Positions 8,641 to 16,878 of a stretch of DNA of 64,000 nucleotides are shown in pieces (the first letter of the stretch is position 1; each line of letters opens with the position of its first letter). The notes under the pieces were generated by a model. It made no database searches and had not been told where the DNA came from. It was given only the letters and a program-made list of their open reading frames with translations. The position numbers and the translations under genes were made by a program. Origin of the DNA: Curtobacterium sp. MR_MD2014 (GTDB taxonomy: Bacteria > Actinomycetota > Actinomycetes > Actinomycetales > Microbacteriaceae); contig NZ_CP009755.1 in assembly GCF_000772085.1 (NCBI RefSeq), forward strand, positions 744,001-808,000, in the 5' to 3' direction.

Positions 8641-9834
8641 ATGGCACAGGACGGACACGGGCCGGGACGACTGCGCGTCGCCATGGTCGGGCACGGCTTC
8701 ATGGGAGCGGCGCACTCCCAGGCGTGGCGGACCGCACCGCGGTTCTTCGACCTCGGCGTCGAACCCGAGATGGCCGTGGTGGTCGGCCGTGACGCCGAGC
8801 GCACCGAGGCAGCGCGCGTGCAGTACGGCTGGCAGGCCGCGTCGACGGACTGGCGGCAGGTGGTGGCGGACCCCGACATCGACCTCGTCGACATCGTCTC
8901 GCCCGGTTCCTCGCACGTCGAGATCGCGATCGCCGCGCTCGAGGCCGGCAAGCACGTCCTCTGCGAGAAGCCCCTCGCCAACACGGTCGAGGAGGCCGAG
9001 GCGATGACCGCCGCTGCGGAGGCCGCCGCCGAGCGCGGCGTCCGCGCGATGGTCGGCTTCAGCTACCGCCGCGTCCCTGCGATCGCGTTCGCCCGGCAGC
9101 TGGTCGCGGACGGGAGGATCGGCACGGTCCGCCAGGTCCGCGCGCTCTACCTGCAGGACTGGTTGTCCGACGAGGACGGCCCGATGACGTGGCGCCTCGA
9201 CAAGGCGCTCGCCGGCTCGGGCTCGCTCGGCGACATCGGTGCGCACGCGATCGACCTCGTCGAGCACGTCACGGGCGCACACCTGTCGACCGTGTCCGGC
9301 ACGCTCGAGACCTTCGTGCACGAACGTCCGCTGATGGCCGAGGGGGTCGGGCTCTCCGGCACCGCGTCGAGCGAGCGCGGACAGGTCACCGTCGACGACG
9401 CCGCGTTCTTCCTCGGTCGGCTCACCGGCGGCGCTGCCGAGGGTGCGATCGGCACCTTCGAGGCCACGCGCTACGCGACCGGGCGGAAGAACGGCCTGAC
9501 GCTCGAGGTCAGCGGGTCCGAGGGCGCGATCCAGTTCGACCTCGAGTCCATGAACGAGCTGCGCCTGTACGAGTCGTCGGCGCCCGCGGGGGAGCAGGGC
9601 TTCCGTCGCGTCCTCGTCACCGAGCCGGAGCACGAGTACATGGCCGCGTGGTGGCCGACCGGGCACCTCATCGGCTACGAGCACACCTTCAGCCACCAGG
9701 TCGCCGACCTCGTGCGGGCGATCGTCGCGGGCACCGACCCCTCGCCGTCGTTCGCCGACGGCCTGCACGTGCAGCGCGTCCTCGACGCGGTCGAGCGCAG
9801 CGCGTCCGACGGCAGCGCCTGGACGGCGATCTGA
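8641..9834 (+). CDS. Gfo/Idh/MocA family oxidoreductase (levoglucosan-dehydrogenase-like)
   Basis: 397-residue NAD(P)-dependent sugar dehydrogenase. The Rossmann motif is VAMVGHGFMGAAHS and the catalytic motif CEKPL is near residue 108; the C-terminal alpha/beta domain contains YLQDWLSDED and AGSGSLGDIGAH, a signature I recall from levoglucosan-dehydrogenase-like members of the family. AAAGGAG precedes the ATG at 8641. It is first in a tightly packed operon with a ThuA gene, another Gfo/Idh gene and a TIM-barrel gene. Substrate unknown; oxidation of a sugar at C3 is one possibility. Confidence 0.88.
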   Translation: MAQDGHGPGRLRVAMVGHGFMGAAHSQAWRTAPRFFDLGVEPEMAVVVGRDAERTEAARVQYGWQAASTDWRQVVADPDIDLVDIVSPGSSHVEIAIAALEAGKHVLCEKPLANTVEEAEAMTAAAEAAAERGVRAMVGFSYRRVPAIAFARQLVADGRIGTVRQVRALYLQDWLSDEDGPMTWRLDKALAGSGSLGDIGAHAIDLVEHVTGAHLSTVSGTLETFVHERPLMAEGVGLSGTASSERGQVTVDDAAFFLGRLTGGAAEGAIGTFEATRYATGRKNGLTLEVSGSEGAIQFDLESMNELRLYESSAPAGEQGFRRVLVTEPEHEYMAAWWPTGHLIGYEHTFSHQVADLVRAIVAGTDPSPSFADGLHVQRVLDAVERSASDGSAWTAI

Positions 9835-10547
9835 TGGCCGACACGATGAACGACACGACGAAGCGAGCGCTGGTCGTCCGTGGCGGGTGGGACGGGCACA
9901 TGCCCGTCGAGACCACCGACCTGTTCGTCCCCTTCCTGCGCGACAACGGCTTCGACGTCCGCGTGTCGGACTCGACGGCGGTGTACGCCGACGAGTCCGT
10001 GATGGCGGACGTCGACCTGATCGTGCAGGTCGTCACGATGTCGACCATCGCCGACGACGAGTTCGCGGGACTGCAGCAGGCGGTGCTCGGCGGCGCCGGG
10101 CTCGCCGGGTGGCACGGCGGGATCGCGGACGCCTTCCGGAACACCGCCGACTACCTGCACATGGTCGGCGGGCAGTTCGCGCACCACGCGGGCAAGCACC
10201 CGTCCGAGCGCACCGGCGAGCAGTCCGACAACTACATCCCGTACACGGTGCACATCACCGAGGCCGGGCACGAGCACCCGATCACGCAGGGCATCGAGGA
10301 CTTCGACCTCGTGACCGAGCAGTACTGGGTGCTCTCCGACGAGTACAACGACGTGCTGGCGACGACGACGCAGGAGGCCCGGGACTTCGACGCCTGGAAC
10401 CGTCCGGTCACCGCGCCGGCGATCTGGACCCGGCAGTGGGGGCAGGGACGCGTGTTCGTCTCGGCACCCGGGCACCGGCTCGAGGTCGTCGAGTCGCAGC
10501 CGCTCCGCACGATCATCGAGAGGGGACTCCTGTGGGCAGCCCGATGA
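9834..10547 (+). CDS. ThuA domain protein
   Basis: 237 residues with the ThuA-like glutamine-amidotransferase-fold pattern: VVRGGWDGH near the start, VVTMSTIADDEF, and GLAGWHGGIADAFR in the middle, followed by a conserved late region (WTRQWGQGRVFVSAPGH). ThuA proteins occur with Gfo/Idh dehydrogenases in trehalose and disaccharide use, where 3-keto sugars are intermediates; the exact reaction is uncertain. The start ATG overlaps the previous stop (ATGA) and its own stop overlaps the next gene, so the three are translationally coupled. Confidence 0.85.
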   Translation: MADTMNDTTKRALVVRGGWDGHMPVETTDLFVPFLRDNGFDVRVSDSTAVYADESVMADVDLIVQVVTMSTIADDEFAGLQQAVLGGAGLAGWHGGIADAFRNTADYLHMVGGQFAHHAGKHPSERTGEQSDNYIPYTVHITEAGHEHPITQGIEDFDLVTEQYWVLSDEYNDVLATTTQEARDFDAWNRPVTAPAIWTRQWGQGRVFVSAPGHRLEVVESQPLRTIIERGLLWAAR

Positions 10548-11629
10548 AGGTCGGTGTCGTCGGGGTCGGCGTCATCAGCCAGCAGTACTTCGAGCACTTC
10601 CCGGCGCTGCCCGGGCTCGAGCTCACCGCCGTCGCGGACATCGACGTGGCCCGGGCACGGTCGGTGGGCGAGACGCAGGGCGTCCGCGGTTCCTCGGTCG
10701 ACGAGCTGATCGCCGCGGACGACGTCGACGTCGTGCTCAACCTGACGATCCCGGCGGCTCACGCCGAGATCGCCACGCGGGCGCTCGAGGCCGGCAAGCA
10801 CGTGTACGGCGAGAAGCCGCTCGCGATGTCGACGGCCGAGGCGCGCCCCGTGCTCGACCTCGCGCGTCGCTCGGGCCTGCGGGTGGGCAGCGCGCCGGAC
10901 ACCGTGCTCGGCACCGGGATCCAGACGGCGCGGCAGGCGCTCGACAGCGGCGCGATCGGCACCCCGGTCGGCGCCGCCGTGTCGTGGTCGGCGCCCGGGC
11001 ACGAGCTCTGGCACCCGGCGCCGGCGTTCTACTACCAGCCCGGCGGCGGCCCGCTGCTCGACATGGGGCCGTACTACCTGACGAGCCTCGTGTCGTTCTT
11101 CGGCCCGGTCGTCCGGGTCAGCGGAGCCTCGACCCGGTCGGACCGCGAGCGCACCATCGCGACCGGCCCCGCGGCCGGCACCCCGCTCCGGGTCGACATC
11201 GACACGCACGTCGTCGCCGTCCTCGAGCACGCGGACGGCGTCGTCTCGACCGTCACGGTGTCGTTCGAGGTCTGGGCCACCAGGGCGCCGCTGTTCGAGG
11301 TGTTCGGCACCGCGGGCACCCTCGGCGTCCCCGACCCGAACCGGTTCTCCGACACCGTGTCGATCGCCGACGCCGCCACCCGCGAGTGGCGGGACCTGCC
11401 GACGAGCGCCGGGTACGTCGACGCCGGACGCGGCTACGGCCTGGCCGACATGGCGCACGCGATCGCGACGGATCGCCCGCACCGCGCGTCCGGCGACCTC
11501 GCGTTCCACGTGCTCGAGGTGATGGAGGCGGTCTCCACCGCGGCCCGCGAGCACACCGTGGTCGAGGTCCGGTCGCGCGTCGACCGCCCTGACACCGTGC
11601 CGGCCGGTGCCACCCCCGGGTCCTGGTGA
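10532..11629 (+). CDS. Gfo/Idh/MocA family oxidoreductase
   Basis: 365 residues, second dehydrogenase of the operon. Rossmann motif [15 protein letters not shown], catalytic YGEKPLAM near residue 93, and [17 protein letters not shown] in the substrate domain. I chose GTG 10532 because GAGAGGGG lies 6 nt upstream; ATG 10544 is an in-frame alternative that would just overlap the ThuA stop. The two dehydrogenases of this operon are clearly different subgroups, so they may catalyse successive steps, such as oxidation and re-reduction of the same or neighbouring carbons. Confidence 0.87.
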   Translation: MGSPMKVGVVGVGVISQQYFEHFPALPGLELTAVADIDVARARSVGETQGVRGSSVDELIAADDVDVVLNLTIPAAHAEIATRALEAGKHVYGEKPLAMSTAEARPVLDLARRSGLRVGSAPDTVLGTGIQTARQALDSGAIGTPVGAAVSWSAPGHELWHPAPAFYYQPGGGPLLDMGPYYLTSLVSFFGPVVRVSGASTRSDRERTIATGPAAGTPLRVDIDTHVVAVLEHADGVVSTVTVSFEVWATRAPLFEVFGTAGTLGVPDPNRFSDTVSIADAATREWRDLPTSAGYVDAGRGYGLADMAHAIATDRPHRASGDLAFHVLEVMEAVSTAAREHTVVEVRSRVDRPDTVPAGATPGSW

Positions 11630-11640
11630 GCCAGACTCGG

Positions 11641-11664
11641 CAGCAGCAGCAGCAGCAGCAGCAG
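11641..11664 (+). repeat. (CAG)8 trinucleotide tract
   Basis: Eight perfect CAG codon-like units just after the stop of the second Gfo/Idh gene and before the ribosome binding site of the TIM-barrel gene. If the upstream GTG at 11626 were used, it would encode eight glutamines. Confidence 0.95.
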
Positions 11665-11706
11665 CACGACGCGACACGACACGACAGGCGAGGAAGGACG
11701 ACGACG

Positions 11707-12783
11707 ATGACGACGACGGACGGAACCGGCGAGACCGGGGCGAGCGGCGCCTCCAGGCCGGACGGCGGCGGCCGCTCGACCAGGCCGGTGACCCTGTTCA
11801 CCGGGCAGTGGGCGGACCTGCCCTTCGAGGAGGTCGCACGGCTGGCGGGCGAGTGGGGCTACGACGGGCTGGAGATCGCCTGCTGGGGCGACCACCTGGA
11901 CGTCCGACGCGCCGCGACGGACCCGGCGTACGTGGCCGACCGGAAGGCGGTCCTGGAGCGCAACGGACTGCAGGTCTGGACGATCGCGAACCACCTGACC
12001 GGCCAGGCCGTCTGCGACGACCCGATCGACCAGCGGCACGAGGACATCCTCGCGCCGCACGTGTGGGGCGACGGCGACCCCGAGGGCGTCCGGCAGCGGG
12101 CGGCGGAGGAGCTGCAGTGGACGGCCCGTGCGGCCGCTGCGCTCGGGGTGTCGACCGTGACCGGCTTCTCGGGGTCGTCGATCTGGAAGACCGTCGCCGG
12201 GTTCCCGCCCGTGCCCCCGGCGATGATCGAGGCCGGGTACCAGGACTTCCACGACCGCTGGTCGCCGATCCTCGACGTGTTCGAGGAGGTCGGCGTCCGC
12301 TTCGCGCTCGAGGTGCACCCGTCCGAGATCGCCTACGACTACTGGACCGCGAAGCGGGCGCTCGAGGTGTTCCGGGACCGCCCGTCGTTCGGGTTCAACT
12401 TCGACCCGTCGCACTTCGTGTGGCAGGACCTCGACCCCGCCGCGTTCCTGCTCGACTTCGCCGACCGGGTGTACCACGTGCACTGCAAGGAGTCGGTCAA
12501 GCAGCTCGACGGCCGCAACGGTCGACTCGGATCGCACCTGCCGTGGGGCGACCCCCGTCGTGGGTGGGACTTCGTCTCCGCCGGGCACGGGGACGTGCCG
12601 TGGGAGCGGGTGTTCCGCGTGCTGAACCACATCGGGTACGACGGCCCGACGAGCGTCGAGTGGGAGGACGCCGGCATGGACCGACTCGTCGGCGGCCCCG
12701 AGGCGCTCGCGTTCGTGCGTCGCCTGGGGACGATCGCCCCACCGGACGCCGCGTTCGACGCCGCGTTCTCCCGCTCGCGCTGA
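11707..12783 (+). CDS. Sugar phosphate isomerase/epimerase family TIM barrel
   Basis: 358 residues from the chosen ATG. Metal-ligand motifs of the AP-endonuclease-2-like TIM barrel are visible: [29 protein letters not shown] and TSVEWED. Members of this family act as isomerases, epimerases, dehydratases or, in 3-keto-glycoside pathways, eliminases. GAGGAAGG lies upstream of ATG 11707. A longer frame from GTG 11626 would add a polyglutamine leader and is less likely. It closes the operon of Gfo/Idh, ThuA and Gfo/Idh genes. Confidence 0.85.
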   Translation: MTTTDGTGETGASGASRPDGGGRSTRPVTLFTGQWADLPFEEVARLAGEWGYDGLEIACWGDHLDVRRAATDPAYVADRKAVLERNGLQVWTIANHLTGQAVCDDPIDQRHEDILAPHVWGDGDPEGVRQRAAEELQWTARAAAALGVSTVTGFSGSSIWKTVAGFPPVPPAMIEAGYQDFHDRWSPILDVFEEVGVRFALEVHPSEIAYDYWTAKRALEVFRDRPSFGFNFDPSHFVWQDLDPAAFLLDFADRVYHVHCKESVKQLDGRNGRLGSHLPWGDPRRGWDFVSAGHGDVPWERVFRVLNHIGYDGPTSVEWEDAGMDRLVGGPEALAFVRRLGTIAPPDAAFDAAFSRSR

Positions 12784-12816
12784 GCCGCGCGCGGGTACGG
12801 ACGGACCCGCGAGACT

Positions 12817-12844
12817 CGGCACCGCGGACAGTTCCGCGGTGCCG
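12817..12844 (+). terminator. 12-bp hairpin after the Gfo/Idh-ThuA-TIM operon
   Basis: Arms 12817-12828 and 12833-12844 are perfect inverted repeats with a CAGT tetraloop, placed 33 nt after the TIM-barrel gene. No T-run follows. Confidence 0.6.
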
Positions 12845-12866
12845 AACCCGCGAAGGTGTCCGCCGA

Positions 12867-12879
12867 GCCGAGACTCGGC
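12867..12879. promoter_or_regulatory. Palindrome GCCGAGACTCGGC upstream of ROK regulator
   Basis: 13-bp perfect palindrome (6-bp arms, central A) 31 nt before the regulator start. GAGACTCGGC also occurs at 12811-12820 in the preceding hairpin. It could be an autoregulatory site or simply part of a structured leader. Confidence 0.35.
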
Positions 12880-12910
12880 CCCCCACACCACACCACCACG
12901 AGGAGGACCC

Positions 12911-14203
12911 ATGGCCAGGTCGGCCACGACCACGCCCGGGAACGTCGCGCGCGTCCTCCGCATCGTGCACGAGGGCGGGCCGGTCACCCGTGCCGAGCTC
13001 ACCCGTCGGACGGGACTCAACCGGTCGACGGTCCTGGCGCTCGTCGGGGAGCTCGTCGAGCAGGGGTTCGTGCACGAGGAGCTCCCGGGAGCCGGGGCGG
13101 ACCGTCCCGCCGGGGTCGGTCGGCCGAGCGCCGTCGTCCGGGCATCGCGCGACGTCGTGGCCGCCGCGGTGACCGTGGAGATCGACGCCGTCGCGGTGGC
13201 GCTCGTCGCGCTCGACGGCACCGTGCGCGACCGCCTCGTCGAACCGCAGTCGAGCGTGCCCGGTGCCGCCGCAGCGATCGACGCCGTGGCCCGTGTCCTC
13301 GCCACGCTGACCGCACGCGCCGATCCGGCACTGCGGCTCGTCGGCGTGGGCGTCGCTGTCCCGGGCATCGTCCGGGTCGAGGACGGGGTCGTCCGCGACG
13401 CCCCGCACCTCGGTTGGCGGGACGAGCCCTTCGCCGGGCCCCTCGCCGAGCGTCTCGGGCTGCCCGTCCGCGCGGCGAACGACGCGAACGTCGGTGCGTG
13501 GGCCGAACGGCTCTACGGCAGCGCGCGCGGCGTCGACGACCTCGTGTACCTCAACGGCGGCGCCAGCGGCATCGGCGGTGGGATCGTCAGCGCCGGCCGC
13601 CCGTTCAGCGGCGCGGACGGGTACGCGGGCGAGCTCGGGCACACCTTCGTCGCGGCGAACGGCATCCGCTGCCACTGCGGGGCGATCGGGTGCCTGGAGA
13701 CCGAGGCTTCACGCGGGGCCCTCACCGCGGTGACCCGGACCGCGCCCGACGACCTGGACGCCCTCGCCGCCGCCCTGGCCGAGCGACACGACGCGGTCGA
13801 ACGGGTCGTGGACCGCCAGGTGACCGCGCTCGCGACGGCGATCCGGAACGCCATCCACACCGTCGACCCGCAGGTCGTCGTGCTCGGGGGGTTCCTCGGC
13901 GTGCTGCTCGGGCACGTGGGGGACCGCGTCGAGGACGACGTCCGGGCGCAGACGATGGCCGCGATGACCGACCGGCTGCGCATCGTGCCGGCGGAGCTCG
14001 GCCGTGACGTCCTCGTCCGGGGCGCCGCCGAGCTCGGCTTCGCCGACCTGCTGCGCGACGGGGCCCTCCCGACAACCAGCGGCGCGACCACGACCGGCCC
14101 GAGCGGCGCGACCACGACCGGCGCGACCGGGACCCGCGCGTCCGACACCGACCACACCACAGCCGACCGCGACGACGCGGTCGAGGAAGCGAGATCCGCA
14201 TGA
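12911..14203 (+). CDS. xylR: ROK family transcriptional regulator (XylR-type)
   Basis: 430 residues: an N-terminal winged helix-turn-helix (about 1-75, with VTRAELTRRTGLNRSTVLAL) fused to a ROK sugar-binding domain. ROK signatures seen are VGVAVPGIVR, RAANDANVGAWAE, ELGHTFV and the zinc motif CHCGAIGCLE. The last 45 residues are a low-complexity Thr/Gly/Ala tail. AGGAGG precedes the ATG. Its position between two sugar operons near xylAB makes it the likely xylose repressor, by family knowledge and context. The stop overlaps the next start (ATGA). Confidence 0.85.
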   Translation: MARSATTTPGNVARVLRIVHEGGPVTRAELTRRTGLNRSTVLALVGELVEQGFVHEELPGAGADRPAGVGRPSAVVRASRDVVAAAVTVEIDAVAVALVALDGTVRDRLVEPQSSVPGAAAAIDAVARVLATLTARADPALRLVGVGVAVPGIVRVEDGVVRDAPHLGWRDEPFAGPLAERLGLPVRAANDANVGAWAERLYGSARGVDDLVYLNGGASGIGGGIVSAGRPFSGADGYAGELGHTFVAANGIRCHCGAIGCLETEASRGALTAVTRTAPDDLDALAAALAERHDAVERVVDRQVTALATAIRNAIHTVDPQVVVLGGFLGVLLGHVGDRVEDDVRAQTMAAMTDRLRIVPAELGRDVLVRGAAELGFADLLRDGALPTTSGATTTGPSGATTTGATGTRASDTDHTTADRDDAVEEARSA

Positions 14204-15246
14204 GCACCACCTCCGACACCCAGCGCGCGAGCGTCCTGCTCGGCACCGAGGACCTGACGATCGAGGACCGCCCCGTCCCCGAGGTCGCCCCCGGCGACGT
14301 GCTCGTCCGCGTGGCCGCCGTCGGCGTCTGCGGCTCCGACGTCCACTACTACCGCCACGGCCGCATCGGCGACTTCGTCGTCGAGGAGCCCCTCGTCCTC
14401 GGCCACGAGCTCTCCGGCACGATCGCCGCGGTCGGCGAGGGCGTCGACCCCGCCCGCGTCGGCGAGCGCGTCGCCGTCGAGCCCCAGCGCCCCTGCCACC
14501 GCTGCGCGCAGTGCCTGGCCGGCCGCTACAACCTCTGCCCGCACATGCGCTTCTACGCGACACCGCCGGTCGACGGTGCCTTCGCGGAGTACGTGACGAT
14601 CGAGGCCGAGTTCGCGCACGCCCTGCCCGACACGGTGTCCTTCGAGGCCGGCGCACTGCTCGAGCCGCTGTCCGTCGGCATCGCCGCGGCGCGCAAGGCC
14701 GGCATCGTGCCCGGCTCGAGCGTCCTGATCGCCGGTGCCGGTCCGATCGGGGTCATCTGCGCCCAGGTCGCCCGGGCGTTCGGCGCGACGCGCGTGGTCG
14801 TCAGCGACCTCGTCCCCGAGCGCCGCGAGCGTGCGCTGTCCTTCGGCGCGACCGAGGTGGTCGACCCCGTCTCGGTGGACGTCACGTCGGACATCGTCCC
14901 CGTCGACGCCTTCATCGACGCCAGCGGTGCGCCCCGTGCCGTCTCGGACGGCATCAAGGCCGTCGGACCGGCCGGCGCGGCGGTGCTCGTCGGCCTCGGC
15001 AACTCCGAGATGGTGCTGCCCGTCGAGCACATCCAGAACCTCGAGGTGACGGTCACCGGCATCTTCCGCTACACGAACACCTGGCCGGTCGCGATCGGTC
15101 TGGTCGCGTCGGGCCAGGTCGACCTCGACGCGCTCGTCACCGGGCGCTTCGGACTCGACGCGGTCCGCGAGGCCCTCGAGAGCGACACCGACCCGGCCTC
15201 GCTCAAGTCCGTCGTCTACCCGAACGGCGTGCCCGCGGGCGCGTGA
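14200..15246 (+). CDS. Zinc-dependent xylitol/sorbitol-type dehydrogenase
   Basis: 348-residue medium-chain dehydrogenase. The catalytic zinc region GVCGSDVHYYRHG and GHELSG, the structural-zinc cysteines in CHRCAQCLAGRYNLC and the NAD-binding motif GAGPIGVICAQVARAFGA are all intact. The HYYRHG signature fits the polyol dehydrogenase group (sorbitol, xylitol, L-threonine-like members). Oxidation of xylitol to xylulose would feed XylB. It is coupled to the ROK regulator by a 4-nt overlap and followed by an imperfect hairpin. Confidence 0.88.
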   Translation: MSTTSDTQRASVLLGTEDLTIEDRPVPEVAPGDVLVRVAAVGVCGSDVHYYRHGRIGDFVVEEPLVLGHELSGTIAAVGEGVDPARVGERVAVEPQRPCHRCAQCLAGRYNLCPHMRFYATPPVDGAFAEYVTIEAEFAHALPDTVSFEAGALLEPLSVGIAAARKAGIVPGSSVLIAGAGPIGVICAQVARAFGATRVVVSDLVPERRERALSFGATEVVDPVSVDVTSDIVPVDAFIDASGAPRAVSDGIKAVGPAGAAVLVGLGNSEMVLPVEHIQNLEVTVTGIFRYTNTWPVAIGLVASGQVDLDALVTGRFGLDAVREALESDTDPASLKSVVYPNGVPAGA

Positions 15247-15291
15247 GGACGCGAGCCGACGTGCGCGACGCGGGTCGCGCCGTCCGGTGAG

Positions 15292-15348
15292 CGGTCGTCG
15301 GACGGGAGGCGCGGTGCCGGCGAGTGCCGTCCTCCCGTCCGTCGTCCG
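15292..15348 (+). terminator. Imperfect 18-bp hairpin (GGGAGGC family, copy 2)
   Basis: Arms 15292-15309 and 15331-15348 match at 16 of 18 positions around a 21-nt internal region. It follows the polyol dehydrogenase gene and shares the GACGGGAGGCGCGGTGCCGG segment with copy 3. Confidence 0.6.
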
Positions 15349-15401
15349 ATCACCACGGCGAGCCGTGGCCGGGTCGGCCCCGCCGCGACACCGCGACGCG
15401 C

Positions 15402-15407
15402 TACGGT
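15402..15407 (+). promoter_or_regulatory. -10 element TACGGT of leaderless MFS gene
   Basis: Hexamer TACGGT ends 6 nt before the ATG at 15414; no ribosome binding site is seen. Confidence 0.45.
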
Positions 15408-15413
15408 TCGGCC

Positions 15414-16793
15414 ATGACCGCGACACCGGCGGCGGCAGTGCCGCGACGCACCGACCGGCGGGCACTCGTGTCCTGGGCGCTCTGGGACTGGGGGTCCTCG
15501 GCGTTCACCGCCGTCGTCACCACCTTCGTCTTCAGCACCTACCTGGCGAGCCGGGCGTTCGTCGACCCGCGGCTCGTCGCTGCCGAGGACTCGTCGACGG
15601 CCGCTGCGCAGACGGTCGAGCGGGAGCTGGCGCACAACGCCGCGACGGTGTCGACGGCCCTGACCCTGGCGGGGATCGTCGTGGCGCTCGTCGCACCTGC
15701 GGTGGGGCGGCTGGCGGACTCGTCCGGGCACCGCCGCCGGTCCGTGCTCATCGGGACGATCGGGGTGGCGCTGTCGATCGGGGCGATGGTGTTCGTCGCG
15801 CCGCAGCAGCCGTACCTGGTGCTCGGCGCAGCGCTCCTCGGCATCGGGACCGTCGCGTACGAGGTCGCCACCGTCGGCTACAACGCGATGCTCGGCCAGG
15901 TGGCGTCGGGCCCGCAGACCGGCCGCGTGTCGGCGATCGGCTGGGCCGCCGGGTACTTCGGCGGGATCGTGCTGCTCGTCGTCCTGCTCCTCCTCTGCAT
16001 CCAGGACTTCGGCACCGAGGGGGTCGCGGGCCTCCTGCAGCTGCCGTCGACCGTCGCGTCCGGGTCGTGGGACGTCCGGGTCGCGATCGGGATCGCCGCG
16101 GTGTGGCTCGCGGTCAGCTCGGTCCCGCTCTTCCTGACCGTGCCCGAGGCGGCGCCGGACCGTTCGCGCACGGGCGGTCTGCTCAGCGCCTACCGTGACC
16201 TCGGACGGCACGTCGCCCGGCTGTGGCGGGAACGCCGCAACGTCCTGGTCTTCCTGCTCGCGAGCGCCGTGTTCCGCGACGGCGTCGGTGCGGTCTTCAC
16301 CTTCGGCGGCATCGTCGCCGCGCAGGTGTTCGGCTTCAGCCCGTCGCAGGTGATCCTCTTCGCGATCGCGGCGAACGTGGTGGCGGGTGTCGCGACCTTC
16401 GCCTCCGGGCGGCTCGACGACCGCTTCGGTTCCCGGGCGGTCATCACGGTCGCGCTCGTCGGGCTCGCGCTCACCGGCATCGGGGTGTTCCTGATCGGGA
16501 GCGCGACGGCCGGGTTCTGGGTGCTCGGGCTCACGCTGGCGATCTTCGTCGGGCCGGTGCAGTCGTCGTCCAGGGCGTACCTGGCACGACTCGCCACCCC
16601 GGGACGCGAGGGCGAGCTCTTCGGCCTCTACGCGACGACCGGGCGAGCGGCGTCGTTCCTCGCGCCGGCGCTGTTCGGCATCGCGGTGACGATCGGCGGC
16701 TCGACGCGGTACGGGATCATCGGCGTGGTCGTGGTCCTCGTCGCGGGCCTCGTGCTCATGGCGTTCGTGCAGCGGGAGCCCGCGCGGGCGTAG
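15414..16793 (+). CDS. MFS transporter, Atg22/UMF1-like
   Basis: 459-residue membrane protein with about twelve hydrophobic helices. The opening SWALWDWGSSAFTAVV matches the Atg22-like/UMF1 signature (A-L-x-D-W-x-x-S-A-F). Eukaryotic Atg22 exports amino acids from the vacuole; the bacterial substrate is unknown, so amino acid or sugar efflux are both possible. The ATG is preceded by TACGGT 6 nt upstream and by no ribosome binding site. Hairpin copy 2 separates it from the xylose locus, so it may be independent of it. Confidence 0.85.
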   Translation: MTATPAAAVPRRTDRRALVSWALWDWGSSAFTAVVTTFVFSTYLASRAFVDPRLVAAEDSSTAAAQTVERELAHNAATVSTALTLAGIVVALVAPAVGRLADSSGHRRRSVLIGTIGVALSIGAMVFVAPQQPYLVLGAALLGIGTVAYEVATVGYNAMLGQVASGPQTGRVSAIGWAAGYFGGIVLLVVLLLLCIQDFGTEGVAGLLQLPSTVASGSWDVRVAIGIAAVWLAVSSVPLFLTVPEAAPDRSRTGGLLSAYRDLGRHVARLWRERRNVLVFLLASAVFRDGVGAVFTFGGIVAAQVFGFSPSQVILFAIAANVVAGVATFASGRLDDRFGSRAVITVALVGLALTGIGVFLIGSATAGFWVLGLTLAIFVGPVQSSSRAYLARLATPGREGELFGLYATTGRAASFLAPALFGIAVTIGGSTRYGIIGVVVVLVAGLVLMAFVQREPARA

Positions 16794-16878
16794 CGCACGG
16801 TCCGCTCGCCCCACGCCGGGCCGGCGCTGCCGGTGCGGGTCGAGCACCCAGTCGGAGCACATACGCCAGGATGGGTGC

